A stretch of 64,000 bases of DNA from JAGOUB01 sp964640945 (GCA_964640945.1 CAZXIV010000002.1:58393-122392), one strand, 5' to 3'. Counted from the stretch's first letter, positions 1 through 8,994 are shown. Made by a program: numbers and translations. Notes: a model not told the origin generated them from the letters alone.

Positions 1-564
1 CACCGTGAAGATGGTGCCTTGAATGCGGATGTCCTCACCGATGGGCTGGGGGTTATTCGGGAAGACGTTCTTCACCACCGTCGAGCCGAGCACGGCCACC
101 TTCGCTACCTCTTCTACGTCGCTATCGGTAATAAAGCGGCCCACCGCCACCGTGGTGTTGCGCACAGCCGCGTAGTCGCCGGTTGTCCCCACTACCGAGG
201 TGGAGGCATTGTTCGGACCGACAACCACCTGGGCGCGGGTGCTGGTCGAAGGCGCGATGCCGCTCAAACCGGTGATGTACTCTTTGAGAGCGGCCACATC
301 CTCCATGGTCAGCGCCGCGGCGCTGGTGCCGCCGGTAGTACCGCGCACGTTGGTCTGGCTGGGGCTGCCGGGCGAGATGGTGAGCAGGTTTGTGCCCAGA
401 CTCTGGATCTGCGAGGTGACGCTGCGCTGGGCACCCTGACCGATGGCGACCATCAACACCACCGACGCCACCCCGATCACGATGCCGAGCATGGTGAGGC
501 TCGACCGCAGCTTGTTGCTGACAATCGCTCCGAGCGCGCCGCGGATGTTTTCGAGGAAGTTCAT
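1..564 (-). CDS. MacB-type ABC transporter permease (partial, C-terminus cut by window edge)
   Basis: Inner-membrane permease of a MacB/FtsX-type efflux ABC transporter. The 188 visible residues begin MNFLENIRGALGAI, followed by a first membrane segment (SLTMLGIVIGVASVVLMVAI, about residues 22-41) and the start of the periplasmic MacB core. This N-terminal pattern is typical of macrolide/lipoprotein exporters. The reading frame is open to base 1, so the protein continues outside the window. Its ATG overlaps the stop of the ATPase gene (ATGA), which implies translational coupling. It is the last gene of a four-gene leftward operon with an adaptor and an ATPase. The substrate cannot be told from sequence. 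Confidence 0.9.
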   Translation of the reverse strand, partial: MNFLENIRGALGAIVSNKLRSSLTMLGIVIGVASVVLMVAIGQGAQRSVTSQIQSLGTNLLTISPGSPSQTNVRGTTGGTSAAALTMEDVAALKEYITGLSGIAPSTSTRAQVVVGPNNASTSVVGTTGDYAAVRNTTVAVGRFITDSDVEEVAKVAVLGSTVVKNVFPNNPQPIGEDIRIQGTIFTV

Positions 565-1229
565 CGCTGGCGGTGGACGAGGCCGTCCTGCAAATGAATG
601 GTGCGGTGGGCAAAGCCGGCCACCTTCGGTTCGTGCGTCACCATCACAATCGTCTTACCGGCGCGGTTAAAGTCGGTGAGAAGCTGCATCACTTCTTCGC
701 CGGTCTTGGTATCGAGCGCGCCCGTGGGCTCGTCGGCCAAGATGAGTGCCGGATTCGTGACGATGGCGCGGGCGATGGCCACACGCTGTTGCTGGCCACC
801 GGAAAGTTCGCTGGGGTTATGACTCATGCGCTCACTGAGTCCAACGGCGTGCAGGGCCTCGTGAGCGCGGCGCTTGGCCTCTTCGCGGTCGATGCCCTGA
901 TAGAGCATCGGCTGCATCACCTGGCGCAGTGCGTCCATGCGAGGCAGTAAGTTAAAAGACTGAAACACAAAGCCGATGCGCCGGCTGCGCACGCTGGCCT
1001 GGTCATCTTCCGTCAACGAGCCCACCTCACGCTTCTCTAACTGGTACGAACCAGTGCTGGGGCTATCGAGCAGCCCGATGATATTCATGAGCGTCGATTT
1101 ACCCGAACCCGAGGGGCCCATAATCGCCACGAACTCGCCGGCGTTGATGGTAACCGTGATGCCCTTGAGCACAGTCACGTTCTCCGGACCGAGCGGATAG
1201 GACTTGGTGATGTCGATGAGATCGATCAT
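561..1229 (-). CDS. ABC transporter ATP-binding protein (MacB/LolD-like)
   Basis: Cytoplasmic ATPase of the efflux pump, 222 residues. Walker A GPSGSGKST lies at about residues 38-46, the signature is LSGGQQQR, Walker B is LILADEPTGALD and the switch histidine is in VTHE, all intact. I chose the ATG at 1229 (MIDLIDITKSY). A longer GTG reading (to 1262) would start inside the polyglycine tail codons of the upstream adaptor gene. The start lies 7 bp after the adaptor stop, and the stop overlaps the permease start. The family powers MacB, LolCDE and DevA-type exporters; the adaptor neighbour favours a MacAB-like pump. Confidence 0.93.
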   Translation of the reverse strand: MIDLIDITKSYPLGPENVTVLKGITVTINAGEFVAIMGPSGSGKSTLMNIIGLLDSPSTGSYQLEKREVGSLTEDDQASVRSRRIGFVFQSFNLLPRMDALRQVMQPMLYQGIDREEAKRRAHEALHAVGLSERMSHNPSELSGGQQQRVAIARAIVTNPALILADEPTGALDTKTGEEVMQLLTDFNRAGKTIVMVTHEPKVAGFAHRTIHLQDGLVHRQR

Positions 1230-1236
1230 GGCGTGG

Positions 1237-3213
1237 TTAACGGGGGCCTCCTCCACCTCCACCGCCCATGCGGAGGAGCTGGCCGGGGTTGGCCGCGGTG
1301 GACGACGTGCCGATAGCCACGTTGGTGGCAGTGACGGTCTGTCCTTCGTTCAGACCAGAAAGGATCTCGGTGTAGCGGCCGTCGCTGAGGCCAATCTGGA
1401 CCGGCAGGCTGAGGCCGTTGGAGACAACGGTCATCTGGCCATTGACGCTGCGCAGGGCCAAGTTGGGCACTACCAACACCTGCTCGCGGCGCTCAGTGTC
1501 GATCTGCACGGTGGCCGTCATGCCCGAGAGAATGGTGAGGTCCTTCGGAGCCGGTAGACGCACGTCCACTTGATAGGAGACGACGCCAGACTGTTCGACT
1601 GGGGTCGGATTAATAAGTGCGATTGTGCCTGTCATCGTGCGACCGACGACGGCATCCAGGACGATAGAAGCCGGCATCCCCGCCTTCACACGTACCACGT
1701 CCGTCTGGTCGAGTAGGACAGTGACGAGCAACACGTCAGGGTTCTCGATCGTCACCGACGAGGTATCGCCAGTGTCGAGCAAGTTATCGCCCACCTTGTA
1801 ATCGATATGGCGGATGACGCCGTCGAAGGGAGCGCGCAGTTCGTATTCGTCGGCGGTTTTGGCTGTTTTGGAATAGGAAGCGGAGCGCTGGGCGACGTCG
1901 TTCTGCTTCAACTGAATATTCACGTCGCTACTGCGCTTGGCGCTCTCAAGCGCAGATTGCTTGGAGCGCAGACTCTCTTCGGCTGAGGCGATGGCATCAT
2001 CTTGCTCCTGAAAGCCGCCGGGCGTGCGAGCCTGGAGCAACTCAAGGTTCTCCTTAGCCAGGGTCAGGGCATTCTCAGCCGACTGGACCGCGTTCTGCTT
2101 GCTGCCAACAGTCACACTCACAGACCCGTTCGTGCCCGAGATATCCGCCAACTCCGAGAGGGCATCATCGGCCTGACTGATGAGGTTGCTCGCCGTGTCG
2201 CGGTTGCCGCTGACAGTGCTGCGCAAGGCCGTGAGCTCCTCGGCCGGGAAAGTGGTGGTGTCGGTGGTGGCCCCGCGCATCATGTCGTAGGTTTTTTCCG
2301 CCAAAACTGAGAGCTTCAGAGCCAGATCTTTGGCTTTCTCTAGCGCCTGACGGAGGGTGGTCGGATTTTCTTCGGAAGTCAGCGACGTGCCGAAATCTTG
2401 ACGCATCTCCAGCGCACTGTTCACACCATCGTAGTAGGCGAATTCCACCTCCCGCCCGAGGACGGGATCGTTGCCGAGGAGTGAGTCGATCTCAATGTCG
2501 TACTTGCCGTTCTGTGGACGGGCGGCCGTGCCGCGGGTGAGCGTTGAGTAGAAAGAATCAAGGAGTTTCTCGGAGGAGTTCAGCACCGATTGGGCGGTGG
2601 AACCGATGTCCTGATACTGGGTGTCTTCAGCCTTGGTGAGATCACGCTTCGCTTGTTCGAGAGCAGCGGTCTTATCCAGCACGGCACGCTCGGCGGCGGC
2701 TAGGTCGGACGGCAGCTGCTGTTGAGCCACCTGCCAATCGTTCTGCACTTGGTCGAGCTGGCGAGCAGCCTGGTCCACCGCCGCTTGGGCGTCCTGTAGC
2801 GATTTCTCCCGATCAGCCTGGAGCTGGTCGAGCTGCAACTTACTGGCCGAAATAGACAGGGCTGCTTGGCGGATGTCGGACTGCACGGAGGTTTGATCGA
2901 GACTGGCGATGAGCTGGCCTTGTTTGACGATGTCACCCTCCTTCACGGCCACCTTAGCGATGGTGCCACGCTGGTTGAAACGCATCTGCTGCTCGCTGGC
3001 GAACGTCACTTCGCCTACGGCCTTCACGGACGAGACGATGTCACGGCGCTCTACCGTGGCAGTGGTGTTACCCGCCGACGACGCCGCTGGGGACGACAAC
3101 ATGATGTAACCAACACCAACAACGAGCACGGGTACCAAACCAATGAGGAAGCTCCGCCGCTGCATGGCAGCGACTAAGCCGCGGACACGATCAAGAATGG
3201 CGGTACTGTTCAT
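1237..3213 (-). CDS. Periplasmic adaptor subunit of efflux pump (MacA/HlyD family)
   Basis: 658-residue membrane-fusion protein linking the ABC permease to the exterior. One N-terminal membrane segment (about residues 22-42) is followed by a barrel-sandwich/lipoyl half (VKEGDIVKQGQLIASLDQ). Long coiled-coil stretches rich in Ala/Gln/Leu follow, then the second lipoyl half (YELRAPFDGVIRHIDYKVGD), a beta-barrel domain and a polyglycine C-terminus. It is longer than typical MacA (about 370-400 aa) because of an extra helical insert around residues 190-370. Its ATG overlaps the stop of the small upstream gene (ATGA). As there is probably no outer membrane, it may act within the wall. Confidence 0.9.
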   Translation of the reverse strand: MNSTAILDRVRGLVAAMQRRSFLIGLVPVLVVGVGYIMLSSPAASSAGNTTATVERRDIVSSVKAVGEVTFASEQQMRFNQRGTIAKVAVKEGDIVKQGQLIASLDQTSVQSDIRQAALSISASKLQLDQLQADREKSLQDAQAAVDQAARQLDQVQNDWQVAQQQLPSDLAAAERAVLDKTAALEQAKRDLTKAEDTQYQDIGSTAQSVLNSSEKLLDSFYSTLTRGTAARPQNGKYDIEIDSLLGNDPVLGREVEFAYYDGVNSALEMRQDFGTSLTSEENPTTLRQALEKAKDLALKLSVLAEKTYDMMRGATTDTTTFPAEELTALRSTVSGNRDTASNLISQADDALSELADISGTNGSVSVTVGSKQNAVQSAENALTLAKENLELLQARTPGGFQEQDDAIASAEESLRSKQSALESAKRSSDVNIQLKQNDVAQRSASYSKTAKTADEYELRAPFDGVIRHIDYKVGDNLLDTGDTSSVTIENPDVLLVTVLLDQTDVVRVKAGMPASIVLDAVVGRTMTGTIALINPTPVEQSGVVSYQVDVRLPAPKDLTILSGMTATVQIDTERREQVLVVPNLALRSVNGQMTVVSNGLSLPVQIGLSDGRYTEILSGLNEGQTVTATNVAIGTSSTAANPGQLLRMGGGGGGGPR

Positions 3214-3479
3214 ACGGAGGGGGTGGAAGACGACGACGTTGAAGAGGACGACGGGAGGCTGAGAGCACCCGAGCCGCGTATGCCACCAGAGCCGGTCGGG
3301 AAGGCACCCGATCCCCCGCGCAGCGAACCGCTACCGCCGCGCATCTGTTCCCACTGACCCCCACGACGTAGCGTCGGTTGGGACGAATTCAGACGGGGTA
3401 GGCTGCCGGAAACGAGCCAAAGGGCAATTGCGCCCGTGACAATGCCCGCCAGCAGAGAAGGGAAATGCAGAGAACGCAT
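3210..3479 (-). CDS. Small single-span membrane protein heading the efflux operon
   Basis: 89 residues: a hydrophobic segment (about residues 8-26, LLAGIVTGAIALWLVSG) followed by a Gly/Arg/Ser-rich tail ending in a serine run. I do not recognise a family. It is the first gene of the leftward operon, is joined to the adaptor gene by an ATGA overlap and faces a divergent two-component system. It may be an accessory or regulatory subunit of the pump. The low-complexity tail makes homology-based assignment weak. Confidence 0.65.
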   Translation of the reverse strand: MRSLHFPSLLAGIVTGAIALWLVSGSLPRLNSSQPTLRRGGQWEQMRGGSGSLRGGSGAFPTGSGGIRGSGALSLPSSSSTSSSSTPSV

Positions 3480-3520
3480 GAATATGGGGGTATTCGATCG
3501 TAATACATTTTAAAGGAGAG

Positions 3521-3542
3521 GCATTAAGACCGTATTAAAGTT
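3521..3542. promoter_or_regulatory. Tandem 11-bp direct repeat, candidate OmpR-family binding box
   Basis: GCATTAAGACC is followed immediately by GTATTAAAGTT, an 11-bp-period direct repeat. OmpR/PhoB-type regulators bind such repeats. It lies in the 122-bp gap between the divergent efflux operon and the response regulator gene, so autoregulation plus pump control is plausible. Confidence 0.4.
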
Positions 3543-3584
3543 CTGTATTCCCTGTTTTTAACAATGGCGGCGGCGGGGCAGGGG

Positions 3585-3590
3585 TATACT
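3585..3590 (+). promoter_or_regulatory. -10 element TATACT of the response regulator gene
   Basis: TATACT ends 11 nt before the ATG at 3602, placing the expected +1 about 5 nt upstream of the start codon. No convincing -35 and no Shine-Dalgarno are visible. Confidence 0.5.
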
Positions 3591-3601
3591 CTCGCCCTGA
3601 C

Positions 3602-4267
3602 ATGCGCATCCTGCTCGTCGAGGACCAGCCGAAGCTCGCTCAAAACATCCAAGCTTTCTTGGAGGCCGAGGCGTACGCCGTTTTTTCCTGCGCCGACGGC
3701 AACGCCGCTCTGGAGCTGGCCTTAGACCAAGAGTTCGACCTCATCGTGCTCGACATCAACCTGCCCGGCCTCGACGGCTACCAGGTGTGTGCGGCGCTGC
3801 GCGCCCAAGGCAAGCGCACACCCATCCTCATGCTGACCGCCCGCGACAGCCGCAAGGACATCGTCCACGGGCTGGACATCGGCGCCGACGACTATCTCAC
3901 CAAACCCTTCGACCTCACGGAGCTGCTCGCCCGCATCCGGGCCCTCCTGCGCCGAGCCGTGCCCGCGCGCGCCAGCATGTTGACGGTAGATGCCATCACC
4001 ATCGATCCCGCCGCCCGTGAGGTGCGCCGGGACGGCGAACGTATCGAACTCTCGCCCAAGGAGTACGCCCTCCTCGAGTTTCTCGCCCGGCACCGCGGCG
4101 AGGTGCAAGACCGGCCCACTATCCTTGAACAAGTTTGGGGCGACCGCGACGACCTCATGTTCTCGCAAACCGTCGACGTGCACATCGCCTACCTGCGCCG
4201 CAAGCTCGGCAAGGATGTGATCGCCACCGTCTCGGGCAAGGGCTACGTCATCCCCGCCGCCGCATGA
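3602..4267 (+). CDS. OmpR/PhoB-family response regulator
   Basis: 221 residues. Receiver domain at about 1-120, with the acidic pair E7/D8, phospho-acceptor D51 (LIVLDINLPG), conserved Thr in MLTARD and Lys in LTKPFD. A C-terminal winged-helix DNA-binding domain (about 125-218) ends TVSGKGYVI. It is activated by the adjacent kinase. Its TGA overlaps the kinase ATG. The divergent efflux operon is a likely target, which would make this an efflux-control two-component system, as in many MacAB-like loci (inference). Confidence 0.95.
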   Translation: MRILLVEDQPKLAQNIQAFLEAEAYAVFSCADGNAALELALDQEFDLIVLDINLPGLDGYQVCAALRAQGKRTPILMLTARDSRKDIVHGLDIGADDYLTKPFDLTELLARIRALLRRAVPARASMLTVDAITIDPAAREVRRDGERIELSPKEYALLEFLARHRGEVQDRPTILEQVWGDRDDLMFSQTVDVHIAYLRRKLGKDVIATVSGKGYVIPAAA

Positions 4268-5463
4268 TCTTCCGCAAGATCGAACAATCGCTGGCCTTGC
4301 AGCTGACGGTCTTCGTCTTCGGTCTACTGCTCATCAATGGCGCCATCTTCCTGGCCGCCGACGCCCAAAACACCCGCCGTGAACACAGCCTGGAGCTGCT
4401 CCGTGAGGCGCAAGTGGTGCAGCGGTCGCTGCCCGAAAATCTCAACGAGTCCATCGACGTACTGCCCGCCCGCCTGCGCGAGCGCGTACGCATCATCGAC
4501 CAGGAGGGCGACATTTTTTATGAGGGATCGTTCTTTAGCGGCATTCCCTTCTCATACTCCAGCGACGACGGCATCTCGCGCGTCTACGTACAGGACGACC
4601 CTTTCGACATGCTCACGGCGCCCATCGTCCGAGACGAGGAATTCCTGGGCTACATGCAGATCATGCGCCCGCTGCAGGCCACCATCGACTCGCTGCCCTT
4701 CCGCATCACAATCTATATCCTCGTGAGCATCACCATCTCCAGCCTGACGTACATTGTCGGCCGATTTTTCGCCCGCCAGAGTCTCAAGCCCGCTGAGGAT
4801 TCGATGGTCCGTCTGGAGCAATTTACACAGGATGCCAGCCACGAGCTCCGCACGCCGCTGACGGTGCTCGGCTCGTCGCTCGATGTGGCACTCAAGACAA
4901 AGAAATTTGAAGATGGCATCATCTCGGCCAAGCAGGATTTGCGCGAAATCGTACGCCTGGTCGAGAAGATGCTCGAACTGGCACGCATCGACCGCTTCGC
5001 GCTGCAATCGAGCAATTTCGACTTGGCCGCCTTTGTGGAAGAACAGATAGAAAAACTGCGGCCGACAGCCAAGGCCGCCGGCGTCGCGCTCGAAACCACG
5101 ATTGAAGCGGGCGTAACCGTGACCGGCGACCCGACTCTCCTGAAACACGTGATCATCAACTTGATCAGCAACGCCATTAAATTCTCACCGGGGGGAACCA
5201 TCACGGTCGCACTCACGCCCCGGACACTGACAGTGGCCGATACGGGCACGGGCATCGACGCCCAGGCGCTGCCATTCATCTTCGAGCGCTTCTACCAAGG
5301 CGACGGCTCGCGCTCGCGCGGCGGCTATGGCCTGGGCCTGGCGCTCGTAAAGCGCATCGTCGATTTGCATCACTGGTCGATCGCGGTCGAGAGCGAGCCG
5401 GGGCGCGGGAGCACATTCACCGTGCGCTTCCCGGGCCGTAGCCGCGACCGACTGGCCTCCTAG
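4264..5463 (+). CDS. Sensor histidine kinase
   Basis: 399 residues starting MIFRKIEQSL. TM1 is at about 12-34, an extracytoplasmic sensor of about 110 residues follows, and TM2 is at about 146-168. The HisKA dimerisation domain carries phospho-acceptor H193 (ASHELRTPLT). The HATPase domain has an N box at N302 (NLISNAIKF), G1 DTGTGI and G2 GYGLGL. I chose the ATG at 4264 because it overlaps the regulator stop (ATGA) and gives a proper first membrane segment; longer readings run back inside the regulator gene. The sensed signal is unknown. Confidence 0.94.
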   Translation: MIFRKIEQSLALQLTVFVFGLLLINGAIFLAADAQNTRREHSLELLREAQVVQRSLPENLNESIDVLPARLRERVRIIDQEGDIFYEGSFFSGIPFSYSSDDGISRVYVQDDPFDMLTAPIVRDEEFLGYMQIMRPLQATIDSLPFRITIYILVSITISSLTYIVGRFFARQSLKPAEDSMVRLEQFTQDASHELRTPLTVLGSSLDVALKTKKFEDGIISAKQDLREIVRLVEKMLELARIDRFALQSSNFDLAAFVEEQIEKLRPTAKAAGVALETTIEAGVTVTGDPTLLKHVIINLISNAIKFSPGGTITVALTPRTLTVADTGTGIDAQALPFIFERFYQGDGSRSRGGYGLGLALVKRIVDLHHWSIAVESEPGRGSTFTVRFPGRSRDRLAS

Positions 5464-5487
5464 GCAAAATAGAGACGACCCGCGTCT

Positions 5488-5517
5488 TTGCGCACAATAC
5501 CCGCTCATCGGTAGGCT
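5488..5517 (+). promoter_or_regulatory. Promoter of the DUF2079 gene, near-leaderless
   Basis: -35 TTGCGC (5488-5493), an 18-bp spacer, and -10 TAGGCT (5512-5517). The expected +1 is about 5524, only 2 nt before the ATG at 5526. No Shine-Dalgarno is possible. Confidence 0.5.
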
Positions 5518-5525
5518 GCTCGCGG

Positions 5526-7115
5526 ATGGACTCCTCCCGCCTCTCGTTCGTCGTAGATGCCAGCCGTGCCTGGCTCGATCGCCATAGTCACATCGTGATG
5601 ATTGCAGCCGCGGTGATATTCGCGATCTACTTCTCGACGCTCGGGGTGATGAACCACTGGGGTCTGCGCACGCAGATGAACGACTTAGGGCACGTGGAGC
5701 AGGCTCTTTGGTCGGCCACCCAGGGCCACCTCTCCATGCCCGTTTCGGACCCCGCCTTCGCGTCGCGCTTCGTCACCCATAGCAACTTCATCCTCTATCT
5801 TCTTGTCCCGCTGTACGCGCTTCTGCCCTTCAGCGAGACACTGCTCATCCTGAGTGCGCTGGCGGGCGCGGGCGCAGGTTATTTACTCTACCGACTGGCT
5901 AAACTCATTCTCGGCCAAGGCTGGGTAGCGCTCGTTTTCGGCCTGGCACTGCTCTGCAATCCTCTGGTGCAGAGCCTGGTACTTTACGACTTCCACGTCG
6001 ACGTACTGGCGCTGCCACTTGTCCTCGGCGCTCTTCTGTACCTAGAACGCCGGCAGGCCGCCGGCTTCTGGATCTGCATCATCCTGCTCTTAAGCATCAA
6101 GGAAGACATGCCGCTGCTCGTGCTCTTCTTGAGTCCATTCGTCTGGCGGAAGTGGTCGCTCTCCGCGGGCATGGCCATGGCCGCCGTGTCGTTGAGCTAC
6201 GGGTTTATCGTCTCCAGCGCCACCCGCCTGGCATTCGATGTCACGCTCGTCGCCCCCACCTTCATACGCTTTCAAGAATACGGCTCCTCACCCGGCGAGG
6301 TCGCCTTCTACCTCACCACCCACCCCTGGATAGCATTCGCGGCCATCCTGACCCAAAAGAAGCTCATCTACGCCTTCATGATCTTTTTGCAGGGCGGCTA
6401 CCTGGCCATCTTCTCACCGCTCTTCGTATTGGCGGCAATCCCAAACTTCGCCCAAAATATCCTGGATCAGGGCAATTTCCAGAACAACATCACCTTCGTC
6501 TACTACTCGGGCATCGTCATCACGATGCTCTACGCCGGCGCCGTCTACAGCCTCAAGAAAACCAGCCCCCGCCTGAGCCCCATCCTGAAAGCCGGGCTGA
6601 TCTTCTTCCCCATCCAAGCGCTCGTTTTTTCGTACCTCCTCAGCCCCGCCCCGTACGGGCAGCGCTTGAACTGGAGCGATTACACGGCTACCACCGACCC
6701 GGCGGCTGTGGAGCGCATTCTGGCTCACATCCCGCCCGATGCCGGCGTCTATACCCAAAACAACCTCGCCCCCCACCTTATCCAGCGCCAGAAGATCGTC
6801 GAGATGCAGACCTTCCTTCCCCACGCCGATTACGCCGTCTTCTCGGTGCGCATTCCCCACCCCCGCCACGTGCCGCTCCTCTTTGCCAACACCCACATGC
6901 GCCTCGGCACCTCCCCCACGAAGCACGGCCAAAAGGTACAAGCCATCTTCGATGACCCGCAATTCGGCATCCTCGCCTTCGACGCCGACGCCGCACTCTA
7001 CCTCTTTAAACGGGGTCACAACCGCACGCTCAACGCCCCGGCCGAGGCGGCTTTCCAACAAGACCTGGCGAAGCTTATGTTCGGCCCCGACGGCGTGAAC
7101 GAGGGCGTGCGCTAA
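5526..7115 (+). CDS. DUF2079 polytopic membrane protein
   Basis: 529 residues, about ten hydrophobic segments between residues 20 and 380, then a soluble C-terminal part. The early motif MNDLGHVEQALWSATQGH matches the DUF2079 signature (D-x-G-x-x-x-Q-A-x-W). These proteins resemble integral-membrane glycosyltransferase-like folds but have no proven reaction. It follows the kinase gene by 62 bp with its own promoter. The C-terminal 150 residues include a hydrophilic region that would lie outside the membrane. The family assignment is confident, the function is not. Confidence 0.85.
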   Translation: MDSSRLSFVVDASRAWLDRHSHIVMIAAAVIFAIYFSTLGVMNHWGLRTQMNDLGHVEQALWSATQGHLSMPVSDPAFASRFVTHSNFILYLLVPLYALLPFSETLLILSALAGAGAGYLLYRLAKLILGQGWVALVFGLALLCNPLVQSLVLYDFHVDVLALPLVLGALLYLERRQAAGFWICIILLLSIKEDMPLLVLFLSPFVWRKWSLSAGMAMAAVSLSYGFIVSSATRLAFDVTLVAPTFIRFQEYGSSPGEVAFYLTTHPWIAFAAILTQKKLIYAFMIFLQGGYLAIFSPLFVLAAIPNFAQNILDQGNFQNNITFVYYSGIVITMLYAGAVYSLKKTSPRLSPILKAGLIFFPIQALVFSYLLSPAPYGQRLNWSDYTATTDPAAVERILAHIPPDAGVYTQNNLAPHLIQRQKIVEMQTFLPHADYAVFSVRIPHPRHVPLLFANTHMRLGTSPTKHGQKVQAIFDDPQFGILAFDADAALYLFKRGHNRTLNAPAEAAFQQDLAKLMFGPDGVNEGVR

Positions 7116-7135
7116 TTGCTCGCTCAGGCACTTTC

Positions 7136-7540
7136 TCAGTGATGCCCGCACCGGCAGGCCCCCTTCTCGCGGACCATTTGCTCAAAATAGTCAGCCCCAT
7201 AATCGTACGACAATTCGTCACCGGTCTTGATGGCGCGGATAGCTTGGATGAACACGCGCTTGCCCTCGAGAATAGCTTCGCAGTTGGGTTTGCAGGAGTG
7301 GTTGATGTAGCGGGCGAGGTTGGCGCGAGTGGTACCGTCGATGGTGTAGGGCGTGTCGTCGAGATCGAAGAGGTAGTTGCCGCCTTTCTTGTCCGCCGCC
7401 TCGTCGGTGATGATCGTGCCCCAGTACTCAATAACGAATTGCCCGCGCTTGATGGGCGACTCGGAAAATAGGCCCAGCCCGGCTGCGCTGCGCTTCACCG
7501 CGAAACGGTGGCGAGAACGACGTGGTTTGGGATAGGACAT
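7136..7540 (-). CDS. SET-domain protein (putative protein lysine methyltransferase)
   Basis: 134-residue compact SET domain. SAM- and substrate-binding motifs are present: GLGLFSESPIKRG near residues 21-33, the pseudoknot motif NHSCKPNC at 80-87, and ELSYDYG with the catalytic-type tyrosine Y112 at about 109-115. A C-terminal post-SET-like CRCGHH could bind zinc with C83. SET proteins are mainly eukaryotic but are scattered through bacteria, including CPR genomes. The bacterial substrate is unknown; ribosomal or DNA-bound proteins are possibilities. It is convergent with the DUF2079 gene, separated by 20 bp. Confidence 0.92.
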   Translation of the reverse strand: MSYPKPRRSRHRFAVKRSAAGLGLFSESPIKRGQFVIEYWGTIITDEAADKKGGNYLFDLDDTPYTIDGTTRANLARYINHSCKPNCEAILEGKRVFIQAIRAIKTGDELSYDYGADYFEQMVREKGACRCGHH

Positions 7541-7635
7541 AGAAAGATGGAGTGATTAGCCGCCCCAAGGCTCACGATAACACACTCCTGGATCAAGGGG
7601 ATGATGAGGTAGTTCAAGGTTTTGAGAGCTCAATT

Positions 7636-8733
7636 CTACGATGAAGCCGTATCTTGCCACGCTCCTGCCTTGGGTAATAGTAGAAATGCTTCAACGACCT
7701 TCGGGTCGAATTTACTTCCCTGCAGACGCTGGATTTCATTCGTCGCGTCTACTACAGACCAGGCTTTCTTATAGGGCCGTACATGCGTAAGTGCGTCAAA
7801 GACATCAGCCACCGTGACGATCCGACCCGGGAGAGGGATATCTTCGCCGTGGAGTCCAAGTGGGTAGCCGCTTCCGTCCCAACTTTCATGATGACTACGA
7901 GCAATTGTCTCCGCTGACTGAAGGAGTGCCGATTGACTCTTAGAGAGGATTTCGCCACCTATGGTGGTGTGCGCTTGCATAATCGTATATTCCTCCGGAG
8001 TCAGTTTTTCGGGCTTCAGAAGGATAGCGTCCGCAATGCCCATCTTCCCGATGTCGTGGAGCGGAGCGGATAGCCGGATCAGTTCTACGTCGTCTTCCGG
8101 AAGCCCAAGAGCACGAGCCAGAAGAGCGGACAAGTGACCGACCCGTTCGGTGTGCTGGCCGGTGTCGTCGTCACGAAACTCGGCGGCGCGGGATAGCTTC
8201 ACCAGAATCTCAAGCCGAGCACTGTCCAAATCTTTCGTGCGCTCCTCCACTTTCTCTTTCAAGACTGTATTCTGATCCTCCAGAAATGTCTTTTGAGCCT
8301 CTTTACTCACCCGTAGAGCCTCTTCCGTTTCTTTTTGTTGGGATATATCGCGTTGAATGACAACCCAGTGTGAATACTGTCCCGCTTTGTCCGCAATGGG
8401 GATGATGTGCCATTCTGCCCAGAATGCCGAGCCATCTTTCCGATGGGTAAGTAACTCCAAGTGGGCGGACATCCACGTTGTGAGAGCCGTACGAATGGTT
8501 TCAATCTGAGAACGATCAGTCTCACGTATCAAAACCTGGTGAGTTTTTCCGAGAACATCGTCGGGGGAATAACCCGTGAGACGGGTGTAGGCCTCATTAA
8601 CAAAAACGACGCGAGGATCGGAAGGTTCCGTCGGAACAGCCTTGGCAATGAGGACAGCAGAAGTAGCCGATCGGACGACTGATTCCATCAAATACAGACG
8701 ATTCTCCATGTCGGTCTCTTCTGGCCGCTTCAT
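7636..8733 (-). CDS. PAS-domain HD-GYP phosphodiesterase-like protein
   Basis: 365 residues: PAS domain at about 15-130 (VNEAYTRLTGYSPDDVLG, with PAC tail WVVIQRDISQQ), a coiled-coil linker (about 135-175), then an HD-GYP domain with HDIGKMGI and HHESWDGSGYP. HD-GYP proteins hydrolyse c-di-GMP or related dinucleotides; the PAS may sense a ligand or redox state. Both metal-binding HD and the GYP signature are intact. I chose the ATG at 8733 because a -10-like TATAAC (8748-8743) would start transcription 3 nt upstream. A GTG at 8793 and an ATG at 8709 are alternatives. Cyclic-dinucleotide signalling is uncommon in small CPR genomes. Confidence 0.9.
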   Translation of the reverse strand: MKRPEETDMENRLYLMESVVRSATSAVLIAKAVPTEPSDPRVVFVNEAYTRLTGYSPDDVLGKTHQVLIRETDRSQIETIRTALTTWMSAHLELLTHRKDGSAFWAEWHIIPIADKAGQYSHWVVIQRDISQQKETEEALRVSKEAQKTFLEDQNTVLKEKVEERTKDLDSARLEILVKLSRAAEFRDDDTGQHTERVGHLSALLARALGLPEDDVELIRLSAPLHDIGKMGIADAILLKPEKLTPEEYTIMQAHTTIGGEILSKSQSALLQSAETIARSHHESWDGSGYPLGLHGEDIPLPGRIVTVADVFDALTHVRPYKKAWSVVDATNEIQRLQGSKFDPKVVEAFLLLPKAGAWQDTASS

Positions 8734-8968
8734 CTTGTCATCGTTATACGGTATTTCTGTAATTGCAGGGGAGGGAGAAAGATATTCCCCCACAGTACAC
8801 GTTTTAGCCTTGAACAGTAGAATTCATCAAGAATTCGTGGAATATGGCAGACCTTAGGATTCTAGATACAAACTCTGTTATTGAGACTTTGATAAGCTGG
8901 TACAAGGTGCTCAAAGGCCTTTCTACGCTTGCCCACTGAGGCCAAGGCACAAGTAACCTTACTTGCTG

Positions 8969-8988
8969 TCGTTTAAACGAACTATAGT
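8969..8988 (+). promoter_or_regulatory. 12-bp palindrome plus -10 in front of the EEP gene
   Basis: Perfect palindrome TCGTTTAAACGA (8969-8980) sits 2 bp before -10 TATAGT (8983-8988). The expected +1 coincides with the A of the ATG at 8995, a fully leaderless arrangement. The palindrome is a candidate operator covering the -10 approach. The rest of the 8734-8994 gap shows nothing else recognisable. Confidence 0.5.
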
Positions 8989-8994
8989 AGGGCT

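Noticed and set aside
4135..4263. Extended N-terminus of the histidine kinase
   Set aside because: It overlaps the response regulator gene in another frame and gives an Arg/His-rich sequence without membrane character.
6152..7151. Long frames on both strands inside the DUF2079 gene
   Set aside because: Pro/Arg/His-rich composition typical of frame-shadow translation in GC-rich DNA.
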